Part shown: positions 29,231-36,233 of the stretch, one piece after another
How the letters are laid out: each line of letters opens with the position of its first letter
Numbering within the stretch: position 1 is the first letter of the stretch
Source of the DNA: a virus
Virus record (IMG/VR): IMGVR_UViG_3300047547_000053
Span: 1 to 36,233 of that record
Reading direction: 5' to 3' (one strand)
Length of the DNA: 36,233 bases
Made by a program: the position numbers and the translations under genes
The notes under the pieces: model-generated
Seen by the model: the letters and a program-made list of their open reading frames with translations, nothing else
The model's database searches: none
Told to the model about the DNA's origin: nothing

Positions 29231-30921
29231 TGCCTATCGCACGTTTTCAACTTGAAGATGGTCGTGTAGCACGGTTTGAAGTGCCAGAAGGAACTACGCC
29301 TGAACAAGCGCAATTGATGATGACTGAGCATTTTTCTCCGACAAAAGCTACACCCCAAGCAGCGTCATTGTCAAAAATGGATAGAGTGCTAAAAGGCGTA
29401 ACAGACCCAATAGAAGGCGGCGCTCAGTTGTTAACTGAAATGCTACCGAAAAGCGTAGTAAACGCTGGCGATGCGGCGCAAAACTGGATTGCTGAAAAAA
29501 CAGGTTTAATGAACAAATTGCCACAAGGCGGTTCGCCTGAGTTGTTCAAACAAAACGAAGCAGCTTATCAAGCTAGACGAGGTGGAGATACCAGTACAGA
29601 TTGGGCGCGTATCGCTGGAAACGTGGTAAGCCCTGCAAATATCTTATTGGCATCAAAATTACCAATGGCAACTGCTGGCGCTGGATTAGCCGCTAAATCG
29701 GCTTATGGCGCTTTAGGTGGTGGATTGAGCGCACTAACATCTCCCGTAACTGAAGGTGATTTCTGGACAGAAAAGGCTAAACAAGTTGGCGCAGGCTCAT
29801 TATTTGGCAGCGCTACACCTGCTGTAATGAGCGGTGTTTCTAGCGTCATTAGTCCAAAGGCTTCTACTAACGAAAAACTTAATTTATTAAAAGCTGAAGG
29901 CGTAAGCCCGACAATTGGACAAACTTTAGGCGGGTGGGCTAATCGAGCAGAAGAAGCGGCGACAAGTCTGCCATTTATCGGTGATGCAATAACAGCGGCA
30001 AGAGGTCGCGCCCGTGAGCAGTTTAATAAAGCTGCAATCAATCGAGTGACAAGTCCAATTGGTGTAAAAGTTGAAGGCACAGGTCACGAAGCAGTTAAAG
30101 AAGCTGGTGACCTTGCATCTGCTGCATTTGAAAAGGCTAAACGTGATTTAGGTGGCTTTAAGTTAGACAACCAATCAATTACTGAGTTGGATAGCCTTAA
30201 AAAATTAGCAGTCTCAGGATTAGAAGGCAGAGAACGAAATACTATCAAAAAGTATTTTGATGACTATTTAAGCAAAAAAGCTCTTACATCTGACTCTTTT
30301 ATGGAATTGGATAGCAAATTATCATCTGATATTGCTAGATTCGGTAAAGGTGATGCATACCAACAAAAGGTAGCAGACGCATTAAAAGAAGTTCAAGGTA
30401 TTATCTTTAGTGCTGGCGAACGTGCAAATCCAACAGCGGCTAAAGACTTCAAAAAAGCAAAAGAAGCATGGGCGAATCTTGTTCGTTTAGAGGGGGCATC
30501 TAAGTCAGCTAAATTAACTGAAGGTGTGTTTACGCCCGGACAGTTATTAACAGGCATACAAGGAGCAGACCAAAGCGTTAGAGATAGGGCGACTGCTCGG
30601 GGCACATCTTTAATGCAAGACTTGGCTAGCGCTGGTCAATCTGTACTTGGTAATAAATTAAACAACTCAGGCACAGCAGACAGAGCTTTGTATGGCGGTG
30701 GACTTCTTGGAATTGGCGCAGGTGGAATGACTAGCCTTCCTGCTACTGCTGCATTAGTTGGAGGTGGAATTGGTGCTTATACGCCGCCCGTTCAATCTTT
30801 GCTTCGTGGCGCGGTAAGTTCTAGACCAGAAAGCGCCCAAGCGATAGCCCAAGCGCTCCGCAATCGAAGCATTATGTTCGCTCCTGCATCTGGCGCAGTA
30901 GGCGCGGAATTTTTGAAATAG
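29230..30921 (+). CDS. Ejection-type internal virion protein 3
   Basis: A 563-residue protein beginning MPIARFQLEDGRVARFEVPE, with a short beta motif followed by PEGTTPEQAQLMM, common at the N-terminus of large internal virion proteins. The middle is Ala/Gly-rich, with hydrophobic stretches around 140-165 and 475-510 that could insert in a membrane; the C-terminus ends FAPASGAVGAEFLK. It follows two other ejection-type proteins, so a role in forming the transenvelope channel is likely. Confidence 0.7.
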   Translation: MPIARFQLEDGRVARFEVPEGTTPEQAQLMMTEHFSPTKATPQAASLSKMDRVLKGVTDPIEGGAQLLTEMLPKSVVNAGDAAQNWIAEKTGLMNKLPQGGSPELFKQNEAAYQARRGGDTSTDWARIAGNVVSPANILLASKLPMATAGAGLAAKSAYGALGGGLSALTSPVTEGDFWTEKAKQVGAGSLFGSATPAVMSGVSSVISPKASTNEKLNLLKAEGVSPTIGQTLGGWANRAEEAATSLPFIGDAITAARGRAREQFNKAAINRVTSPIGVKVEGTGHEAVKEAGDLASAAFEKAKRDLGGFKLDNQSITELDSLKKLAVSGLEGRERNTIKKYFDDYLSKKALTSDSFMELDSKLSSDIARFGKGDAYQQKVADALKEVQGIIFSAGERANPTAAKDFKKAKEAWANLVRLEGASKSAKLTEGVFTPGQLLTGIQGADQSVRDRATARGTSLMQDLASAGQSVLGNKLNNSGTADRALYGGGLLGIGAGGMTSLPATAALVGGGIGAYTPPVQSLLRGAVSSRPESAQAIAQALRNRSIMFAPASGAVGAEFLK

Positions 30922-30995
30922 TGTTGCAATGAGAACTGTTGAAACAGAAGTAATTGAAATACTTAATAGTTGGTTGTCAGTCATAGGGGAAAATC

Positions 30996-32459
30996 ATGCC
31001 TTTTAACGGTTCAGGAACATTTACAGTATATACACCAGGCAATCCTATTGCCAACGGCGATACAAGCGATGCCACGTATTTTAATAATACGATGACGGAT
31101 TTTGCTACGGGGCTTTCTAACACAATGACACGAGATGGTCAAGGTGTTCCTACGGCAAACATTCCAATGGGGAATAATAAACTCACAGGTTTATCCAACG
31201 GAACTATCTCGACTGACGCAGCAGCTTATGGTCAAGTCACAGCAGCAATTACAACAGCAGCTTCAGCGGCACAAAATGGCTCACAAACCTATCTAACCTC
31301 TGTTTCAGGCACAAACACAATCACGGCTACCCTTACAGGTTTAACGGCTTATACGGCAGGTTTAACGGTTAGATTCACGGCGGCTGGAGCGAATACAGGC
31401 GCGGCGACGTTAAACATTGGCTCACTAGGCGCTATTAACGTAGTCCGTGCTGATGGTGTCGCATTGGTGACTGGCGATATTTTGTCCGCTGGTACGTATG
31501 AAGCAGTTTATGATGGCACATCGTTTAAATTGCAGGGCTCGGTAGCTCCTAGCCAATTAACTACAGCAACTCAAATCCAAACCATATCAGGCTCGGTTGC
31601 AGGTAACGATTTAACCGTAGGCGCGGGAGCTTTAACGCTTGGATTCCGTTCTATCACGCTAACAAGCGGAACGATTACAACGGTTACGGGCACTCCGTCA
31701 AACCTTGTTGTTCCTTCGGGCGCAACGCTTGGAACTACTAATGCCGTGGCTTCTAGTATTGCGGTTATCGCACTCAATAATGCAGGGACTATTGAGTTGG
31801 CAGTTATCAATACGGCTGGCGGGGTCTCATTAGACGAAACAGGTTTAATCAGCACTACTGCGATTAGCACGGGCGCTGATTTATCAAACGTCATATATTC
31901 AACAACTGCGCGGTCTAGTGTTGCTTATCGCGTTATTGGATTTATCAATAGCACACAAGCAACAGCGGGAACGTGGGCAACAACTCCTAGCCTAATCCAA
32001 GGCGCTGGCGGTCAGGCTTTGCTTAGAACAACACCACTTCAAAGCATGGTTCGCCTGAATACCGCTAATGGATATGGAAGCACAAACACACGGATTCGCA
32101 GGTTTACAAACGTCGTAGTCAATCAAGGTAGTGATATTACCTATGCCGACAGCGCGACTTTAGGCGGGTCGTTTACGATAAATACCTCGGGCGTTTATGC
32201 TTTACATTACAACGATCAATTTACGGGCAATACTGAGGTTGGATGGTCTTTAAACTCGACACAACTTTCAACGTCTATATTGTCCATCACTCAAGCGGAC
32301 ATTCTTTGTATAAACGATAGTCAAAGTGCTAACAACATGGGGTGCGCGTCCGTCACCGTTTATTTAGCGGCGGGTTCGGTGGTACGTTGTCATACAAGTG
32401 GTTCGGCTTCTGGTGTCAATACTACTGGCTGTCAAGTAACTGTTACAAGGGTGGCATAA
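30996..32459 (+). CDS. Tail fiber / receptor-binding protein
   Basis: A 487-residue protein. The N-terminal domain has FTVYTPGNPIANGDTSDATY and VPTANIPMGNNKLTGL, typical of tail-attachment parts of podovirus fibers. A Thr/Ala/Gly-rich beta shaft follows, then a C-terminal domain with GSFTINTSGVYALHYNDQFT and CASVTVYLAAGSVVRC, reminiscent of a C1q-like trimeric head. It should determine host binding. No reverse transcriptase or template repeat lies beside it, so no diversity generator is seen. Confidence 0.82.
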   Translation: MPFNGSGTFTVYTPGNPIANGDTSDATYFNNTMTDFATGLSNTMTRDGQGVPTANIPMGNNKLTGLSNGTISTDAAAYGQVTAAITTAASAAQNGSQTYLTSVSGTNTITATLTGLTAYTAGLTVRFTAAGANTGAATLNIGSLGAINVVRADGVALVTGDILSAGTYEAVYDGTSFKLQGSVAPSQLTTATQIQTISGSVAGNDLTVGAGALTLGFRSITLTSGTITTVTGTPSNLVVPSGATLGTTNAVASSIAVIALNNAGTIELAVINTAGGVSLDETGLISTTAISTGADLSNVIYSTTARSSVAYRVIGFINSTQATAGTWATTPSLIQGAGGQALLRTTPLQSMVRLNTANGYGSTNTRIRRFTNVVVNQGSDITYADSATLGGSFTINTSGVYALHYNDQFTGNTEVGWSLNSTQLSTSILSITQADILCINDSQSANNMGCASVTVYLAAGSVVRCHTSGSASGVNTTGCQVTVTRVA

Positions 32460-32460
32460 C

Positions 32461-32778
32461 ATGGGAAAACTCGCATTTAACGACGGTAACGATGGCTATT
32501 ATCAAGTGGACGTTCCTGATGGACACGCAGCTCCTGAATGGACGAGTGCTTTAATCCCTTGCGCCATACAGCCTATTGAGCAGCCTGACCCCAAAGACGC
32601 AATACGAGCTCAAATTAAGGCAATGGAAACTGAGAAGATGATGCCACGAGCTACACGAGAGTTTATGCTCTTGTTCTTAGAGGCATCGTTTACACCTGAG
32701 CAACTCTCGCAAAACATCGGCTATGCTGGCGTCAAGGCTTTCGACAATCAAATCAAAGTACTGCGCGACCAACTATGA
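32461..32778 (+). CDS. Hypothetical protein after fiber (chaperone position)
   Basis: A 105-residue protein beginning MGKLAFNDGNDGYYQVDVPD, with an acidic first half and a helical second half (TREFMLLFLEASFTPEQLSQ). It sits where fiber assembly proteins usually lie, but I see no known tail-fiber-assembly signature. Role unknown. Confidence 0.6.
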   Translation: MGKLAFNDGNDGYYQVDVPDGHAAPEWTSALIPCAIQPIEQPDPKDAIRAQIKAMETEKMMPRATREFMLLFLEASFTPEQLSQNIGYAGVKAFDNQIKVLRDQL

Positions 32779-33068
32779 TTTCAGTTTTCATACTACTCCC
32801 TCTATACTTTATATCTGTTCAGTATGAGCGCGGTGGCATATGGTCTTTGCTATTCCCCATCGTTTTAATCTCGCTCATTATTGACGTGGTTTTAAACTAT
32901 ACCGAGCTTGCTATTCTTACGCTAGATATGCCTAAGTATGGCGAGTGGACATTTAGCAAAAGACTCTCAAGATTACAATATAACGAAGGTTGGCGAGGTC
33001 ATTTTGCGCGATACATTGCCAACTGTCTAAATAAAATAGCGCCTAGTGGAAAACATATTTATGGCTGA
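32775..33068 (+). CDS. Small membrane protein, conserved in phages
   Basis: A 97-residue protein with two hydrophobic segments (about 1-17 and 23-40) and a soluble tail with WTFSKRLSRLQYNEGWRGHF and NCLNKIAPSGKHI. The tail pattern recurs in phage proteins near lysis genes. It could be a lysis accessory or a membrane anchor for the neighbouring proteins. Overlaps by 4 and 8 bases. Confidence 0.65.
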   Translation: MISVFILLPLYFISVQYERGGIWSLLFPIVLISLIIDVVLNYTELAILTLDMPKYGEWTFSKRLSRLQYNEGWRGHFARYIANCLNKIAPSGKHIYG

Positions 33069-33354
33069 CCCAACTAACTTTTTAGACATAGCGGTGATAA
33101 AAATCGCTGGTGTAGTGGGCGCACTATGCTCACTTCGATATATTAAAGGAGCATGGCATGAACGGCTCACAATGGTCGTTTTTGCTTGTTTTGCTGCTTA
33201 TCATGGCGCTGCGCCTCTTGCTGAAAAGTTTGGACTTCCTGAAGGTGTTTGTGGGCTTTTAATCGGGTTTCTCGCGGCGGCTGTGGCTGAAAAGTTATTA
33301 GAGCTAGTACAAAGCAATGAGTTATGGGCTAAGGTCAAAGCGAAATTATTATGA
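33061..33354 (+). CDS. Holin-like small membrane protein
   Basis: The ATG at 33061 is chosen (product MADPTNFLDIAVIKIAGVVG); a GTG at 33046 is possible. The 97-residue protein has about three hydrophobic segments (10-27, 38-55, 63-82) and a charged C-terminus (SNELWAKVKAKLL). Size and topology fit a class I-type holin. A second holin candidate lies at 35195. Confidence 0.6.
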   Translation: MADPTNFLDIAVIKIAGVVGALCSLRYIKGAWHERLTMVVFACFAAYHGAAPLAEKFGLPEGVCGLLIGFLAAAVAEKLLELVQSNELWAKVKAKLL

Positions 33355-33611
33355 ATACGTTGTATGTAATCGCTTCCTCTATATTGGTGGTGTTGTGTTT
33401 AATTGGAATTGTGAGCGATAAATTCCACGATAACATCATCCAAAGAATCGCTATGAGTGGCATGATATTGTCATGCGCGGGGTTTATCTATCAAATGCAT
33501 CTCGGTAACTTGCCGACTAATTTTGAATTGTTCGTGATTTCAGTATCATTATATGCAATAGCAACAACATGGAAACTACGCGATGGACGAGACCAAAACA
33601 GCAAAGAATGA
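33351..33611 (+). CDS. Small membrane protein of lysis region
   Basis: An 86-residue protein with hydrophobic helices at about 1-22, 33-50 and 60-74. The first resembles an uncleaved signal anchor (YVIASSILVVLCLIGIVS). It overlaps its neighbours by 4 and 29 bases. It might be an antiholin or spanin-like partner, but no lipobox is present. Unassigned. Confidence 0.55.
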   Translation: MNTLYVIASSILVVLCLIGIVSDKFHDNIIQRIAMSGMILSCAGFIYQMHLGNLPTNFELFVISVSLYAIATTWKLRDGRDQNSKE

Positions 33612-34773
33612 CCTTGCAAGTCTATTAAGAGACTTTGCCCAAGGTGCTAGTAATAGCGCGGCAACCAACGTGGCTATCCCCGTGGACGCTATCGCATGGC
33701 TATTGCGAAAAAGCGGCGTAAACATACCGCCAAACCCCGTTATGGGTAGCGATTGGATGGCTGAAAAAGGATTGACGAGAGAGCCAAAAAACAAACTCGC
33801 TGGCTTAGTTGGCGACATGGCTGGAATGGTTGCACCTTTCGCGGCTGCGGCTAAAGCGCCTCAAATTGCAAAGGGATTATTAGCGGCTGGCGATGCTATG
33901 CCTATGGGCAGTAAGTCTGTACAAAGCATGTCTAAAGCTAGTCCTATGGCTGATAGGGGCGCTATCGTATGGCATGGCTCACCTCATAAATTTGATGCGT
34001 TTGATGCAAGCAAAATTGGCACGGGTGAAGGTGCGCAGGCTTATGGGCATGGGCTTTATTTGGCTGAGTCGCCTAGTGTTGCTGGAGAATATAGAAAAGC
34101 ATTAACTGGCAATCATAATTTAGACCAATTTAATCCGACAGTAAATGGTGAAATTGTAAATTCTCCAGTTGTTAAAAACATAATTAGAAGCGGAAGAACG
34201 CCAGAAGATTTTATTTCCTCGATGCAAAGAAAATTAGACTCTCAATTAGTAGATTTATCAAAAGCAAGTAAGGCTGATGAATTGGGTATTGGCATATCAG
34301 ATTACGATCTAGCCATGCAAAATGTAAATGCCACTAAAAAAATGATAAATGAAGCCAATGGATATATTGGTAAAAACATAAAAAATGAGCCGCTTGGAAG
34401 TATCTACAAAGTAGACCTACCAGACGAACACATAGCAAAAATGCTAGATTACGATTTGCCAATAAATCAGCAAAGCCCGCAAGTTTTAGAGGCTTTGAAT
34501 AAAAGCGGAATGTTAGAAAACGCAAGAAAATCAGGTGGATTTGCAGAAAAAGATTATGCTAATTTAATGCAAGGGAGGCATTTATTGCCAGCGTCAAGAA
34601 ATGGAGGTGGTGCAGAATCTTCCAATATGTTGCGCGATGCTGGTATCCCCGGTATCAAATACCTAGACGGCGGCTCACGTATTGCAGGTCAAGGCTCATC
34701 AAACTATGTCGTATTCCCCGGCAATGAACGTCTATTAAAAATACTAGAACGTAACGGTCAAACACTTCCATGA
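33583..34773 (+). CDS. ADP-ribosyltransferase-like protein (polyvalent-type domain)
   Basis: A 396-residue protein. Residues 1-115 form a helical leader with a Gly/Ala-rich stretch (LAGLVGDMAGMVAPFAAAAK). Residues 125-170 carry WHGSPHKFDAFDASKIG and GHGLYLAESPSVAGEY, matching the first NAD-binding strand (His 131) and the Tyr strand (Tyr 159) of ADP-ribosyltransferase folds. SIYKVDLPDEHIAKMLDYD (about 263-280) and GSSNYVVFPG near the C-terminus complete the pattern seen in polyvalent-protein ARTs. It could be carried in the virion and modify a host target on entry. Activity is not shown; the substrate is unknown. Confidence 0.7.
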   Translation: MDETKTAKNDLASLLRDFAQGASNSAATNVAIPVDAIAWLLRKSGVNIPPNPVMGSDWMAEKGLTREPKNKLAGLVGDMAGMVAPFAAAAKAPQIAKGLLAAGDAMPMGSKSVQSMSKASPMADRGAIVWHGSPHKFDAFDASKIGTGEGAQAYGHGLYLAESPSVAGEYRKALTGNHNLDQFNPTVNGEIVNSPVVKNIIRSGRTPEDFISSMQRKLDSQLVDLSKASKADELGIGISDYDLAMQNVNATKKMINEANGYIGKNIKNEPLGSIYKVDLPDEHIAKMLDYDLPINQQSPQVLEALNKSGMLENARKSGGFAEKDYANLMQGRHLLPASRNGGGAESSNMLRDAGIPGIKYLDGGSRIAGQGSSNYVVFPGNERLLKILERNGQTLP

Positions 34774-35195
34774 ATGAAGCCATAATAAAGCGCAGCGAAA
34801 GCACTGACGAAGGGACTTCTGGCGTTTTATCTTTTGGCAGTCAGATGCTTTTTACGATGGAGCTACCTTGGCGCGATAATATGCCTAGAATGTCGTGCAT
34901 CCCCGTTGGTAAGTACACTTGTTCGATAGTACGTAGCCCAAAGTTTGGCAAGGTGTATGAGATTAAAAACGTGCCTAATCGTAGCCATGTTTTGATTCAT
35001 TCGGCTAACTTTGCGGGGAATAGTGACTTAGGATACAGCACTCAATTACACGGCTGTATAGCGCCTGCTACACGGCTTGGAACGATGCGAAACTCGAAGG
35101 GTGATATGCAACTAGCTGGATTAGTTTCTCGCGCTGCATTGACTCAATTTATGCGATGGGCTGATGACAAGCCATTTACTTTAAGGATTGAATAA
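34770..35195 (+). CDS. DUF5675-like protein, candidate peptidoglycan-active enzyme
   Basis: A 141-residue protein resembling DUF5675: GVLSFGSQMLFTMELPWRDN, then CIPVGKYTCSIVRSPKFGKV and HVLIHSANFAG. His 77 is followed by 16 residues and His94-Gly95-Cys96, spacing like the L,D-transpeptidase/YkuD signature H-x(14-17)-[ST]-H-G-C, except that Leu replaces Ser/Thr. Placed between the ART-like gene and a holin-like gene, and with no other endolysin found, it is the best lysis enzyme candidate. Alternative: a structural or immunity role. Confidence 0.65.
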   Translation: MNEAIIKRSESTDEGTSGVLSFGSQMLFTMELPWRDNMPRMSCIPVGKYTCSIVRSPKFGKVYEIKNVPNRSHVLIHSANFAGNSDLGYSTQLHGCIAPATRLGTMRNSKGDMQLAGLVSRAALTQFMRWADDKPFTLRIE

Positions 35196-35737
35196 TGTTT
35201 TTATCACTACTATCGCCACTTTTAGGCTCGGCTCTAGGCGGTCTTTTTGCATGGCTAAAAGGCAATCAAGATTTACAAAGCAAAAGACAAGACCAAGAGT
35301 TCGAGATTAAAAAACAATCGCACGAACTAGCTTTGCGAGACAAAGATATTGAAGTCGCAAAAGCTGAGGCACAAGGGCGCAAAGATGTGGCTATCGTAGA
35401 AGGCGAGGCTATTATTGAATCTGCGCGGTTTAAAGCTATTGCTGATGTTGACAAGGCTGACCAAGTAACCGCTGACGAGATTAAAGCGGCTGGATGGTGG
35501 GGTTGGTTGTTAGTTATCGTGTCGGCTATGCGTAAATCAGTTCGCCCATTGTTAACTTACGTGATGATTGGCTCTGCATTGGCTATCAATTTTAAGGTGC
35601 TTAAATACTTTTTAGCCGATTGGGACGGATTAGAAGCAGACCAGCAATATGAAGCGGGTATGCAATCAGTCGCATGGGTTCTAACTCAGGCAAGTGGCAT
35701 CATCACTTATTGGTTCATGACGCGCAAAACTAACTAA
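35195..35737 (+). CDS. Three-TM holin-family protein (GTA_holin_3TM type)
   Basis: A 180-residue protein. A hydrophobic N-terminal segment (LLSPLLGSALGGLFAWLKG) is followed by a charged coiled coil (about 28-95), then WWGWLLVIVSAMRKSVRPLL, YVMIGSALAINF and VAWVLTQASGIITYWF as further membrane segments. The layout resembles the 3-TM holin family of gene transfer agents and phages. Last late gene; it overlaps the opposing ninG stop by 8 bases. Confidence 0.7.
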   Translation: MFLSLLSPLLGSALGGLFAWLKGNQDLQSKRQDQEFEIKKQSHELALRDKDIEVAKAEAQGRKDVAIVEGEAIIESARFKAIADVDKADQVTADEIKAAGWWGWLLVIVSAMRKSVRPLLTYVMIGSALAINFKVLKYFLADWDGLEADQQYEAGMQSVAWVLTQASGIITYWFMTRKTN

Positions 35738-36233
35738 TCAACGACTTCATTCTCTTGTAATCACTTGTTAAAGCCTGCAAGCCTTCGATTGCGTATTTCC
35801 TCACACATTGGTCTCGCTCTAATAAATCTAAGAATGTCTCGCCTATCCTAGCTTTCAATCCTTGGCGATATTCAACAGCATTGCCAGATAGATAGCGGTT
35901 ACATTTTTTACATTGCCCATGTGCATTGTCAGGGTGAAAGCGAAGATGTGGAGCGCTACCAACAGAACGATAATGTCCGCAATCGTAACCTCCACCTAGC
36001 GCTTCTTGCTTTAACGGCACTCCGCACGAGATACAAGGCTTATCTGCGTCTCTAGCCCTGATGTAAGCATTAAACGCTTTTTGCGCGTCCTTCATGTAAT
36101 CTGAGCGAGATTTCAGTTTTTCTTTTCGCGCTTTCACTTCTTTTTGTTCTAGCTTTTCTCGCTTGTCCTTGGCATAAGTAATGGCGCAATCGGTAGAGTT
36201 TTGACATACTTTTTGCCACGGCGAACGCTTGAT
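35730..36233 (-). CDS. ninG: NinG recombination protein, main part (start at 1-60)
   Basis: The frame is open to the window edge; the visible part begins IKRSPWQKVCQ and continues through a Lys/Glu-rich helix, then YIRARDADKPCISCG, YDCGHYRSVG, NAHGQCKKCN and YRQGLKARIGE. These are hallmarks of NinG, including the Cys pairs of its metal site and the His-bearing core. The true N-terminus lies at 60..1 after circular joining. An internal Met at 36137 is not the start. Confidence 0.93.
   Translation of the reverse strand: MKRSPWQKVCQNSTDCAITYAKDKREKLEQKEVKARKEKLKSRSDYMKDAQKAFNAYIRARDADKPCISCGVPLKQEALGGGYDCGHYRSVGSAPHLRFHPDNAHGQCKKCNRYLSGNAVEYRQGLKARIGETFLDLLERDQCVRKYAIEGLQALTSDYKRMKSLIS

Noticed and set aside
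30929-31006. 25-codon ORF between ejection and fiber genes
   Set aside because: No ribosome site, and it overlaps the fiber start out of frame; length is within chance expectation.
30996-32459. Possible diversity-generating retroelement target, because the late layout recalls BPP-1
   Set aside because: No reverse transcriptase gene and no template/variable repeat pair were seen.
1-36233. Integrase, CRISPR array, tRNA genes, insertion sequences
   Set aside because: Looked for on both strands; no tyrosine or serine recombinase motif, no regularly spaced repeats, no cloverleaf, no transposase was recognised.

Overview
The window looks like the complete genome of a short-tailed (podovirus-like) double-stranded DNA phage of a Gram-negative host. 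It contains TerS, TerL, a P22/T7-class portal, an HK97-type capsid protein, a tail adaptor, a nozzle-like tail protein, ejection-type proteins and one fiber. There is no tail tube, sheath or tape measure. Late genes of this general style (BPP-1-like layout) and DUF1376/DUF6475 replication genes suggest a beta-proteobacterial host, but this rests on family memory and is weak. The last six bases (CTTGAT) repeat the first six. Joining the ends on that overlap restores one intact ninG gene with family-typical Cys spacing, so the molecule is probably circular or circularly permuted, at about 36,227 bp.

Layout. (1) Positions 1-5666, minus strand: an early operon of about 20 mostly tiny genes whose stop and start codons overlap almost everywhere. 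Recognisable members are an ERF single-strand annealing protein, SSB, NinB, NinG and a small LuxR/GerE-type HTH protein. (2) Positions 5667-6010: a gene-poor control stretch. (3) Positions 6011-8215, minus strand: a fused SNF2-like helicase and DNA methyltransferase. (4) Positions 8216-8406: a divergent promoter/operator region with a GC-rich structured leader. (5) Positions 8407-12992, plus strand: the rightward early operon, with a Cro/YdaS-like HTH protein, small membrane and Cys-rich proteins, a DUF1376 replication initiator with iteron-like repeats inside it, a DUF6475 partner, and a second LuxR-type HTH protein. (6) Positions 12993-13090: a promoter followed almost at once by a UUCG terminator. 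(7) Positions 13091-35737, plus strand: late genes in the order packaging, portal, surface proteins, scaffold and capsid, terminator, tail, ejection proteins, fiber, lysis region with an ADP-ribosyltransferase-like protein and a DUF5675 protein. (8) Positions 35730-36233, minus strand: the rest of ninG, meeting the late operon head-on.

How it works together. The phage seems to recruit host polymerase and helicase through the DUF1376/DUF6475 pair. ERF, SSB, NinB and NinG supply recombination and resolution. There is no polymerase, primase, integrase or recognisable CI repressor, so it is either strictly lytic or lacks a classical lysogeny switch.

The most interesting unexplained signals are regulatory. 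They are a bistable RNA leader that can either hide or expose the ribosome binding site of the replication initiator; a set of TAGG-N7-CCTA dyads found only in the early and control regions, one just downstream of the late promoter; and that late promoter followed by an immediate terminator, which suggests antitermination control.
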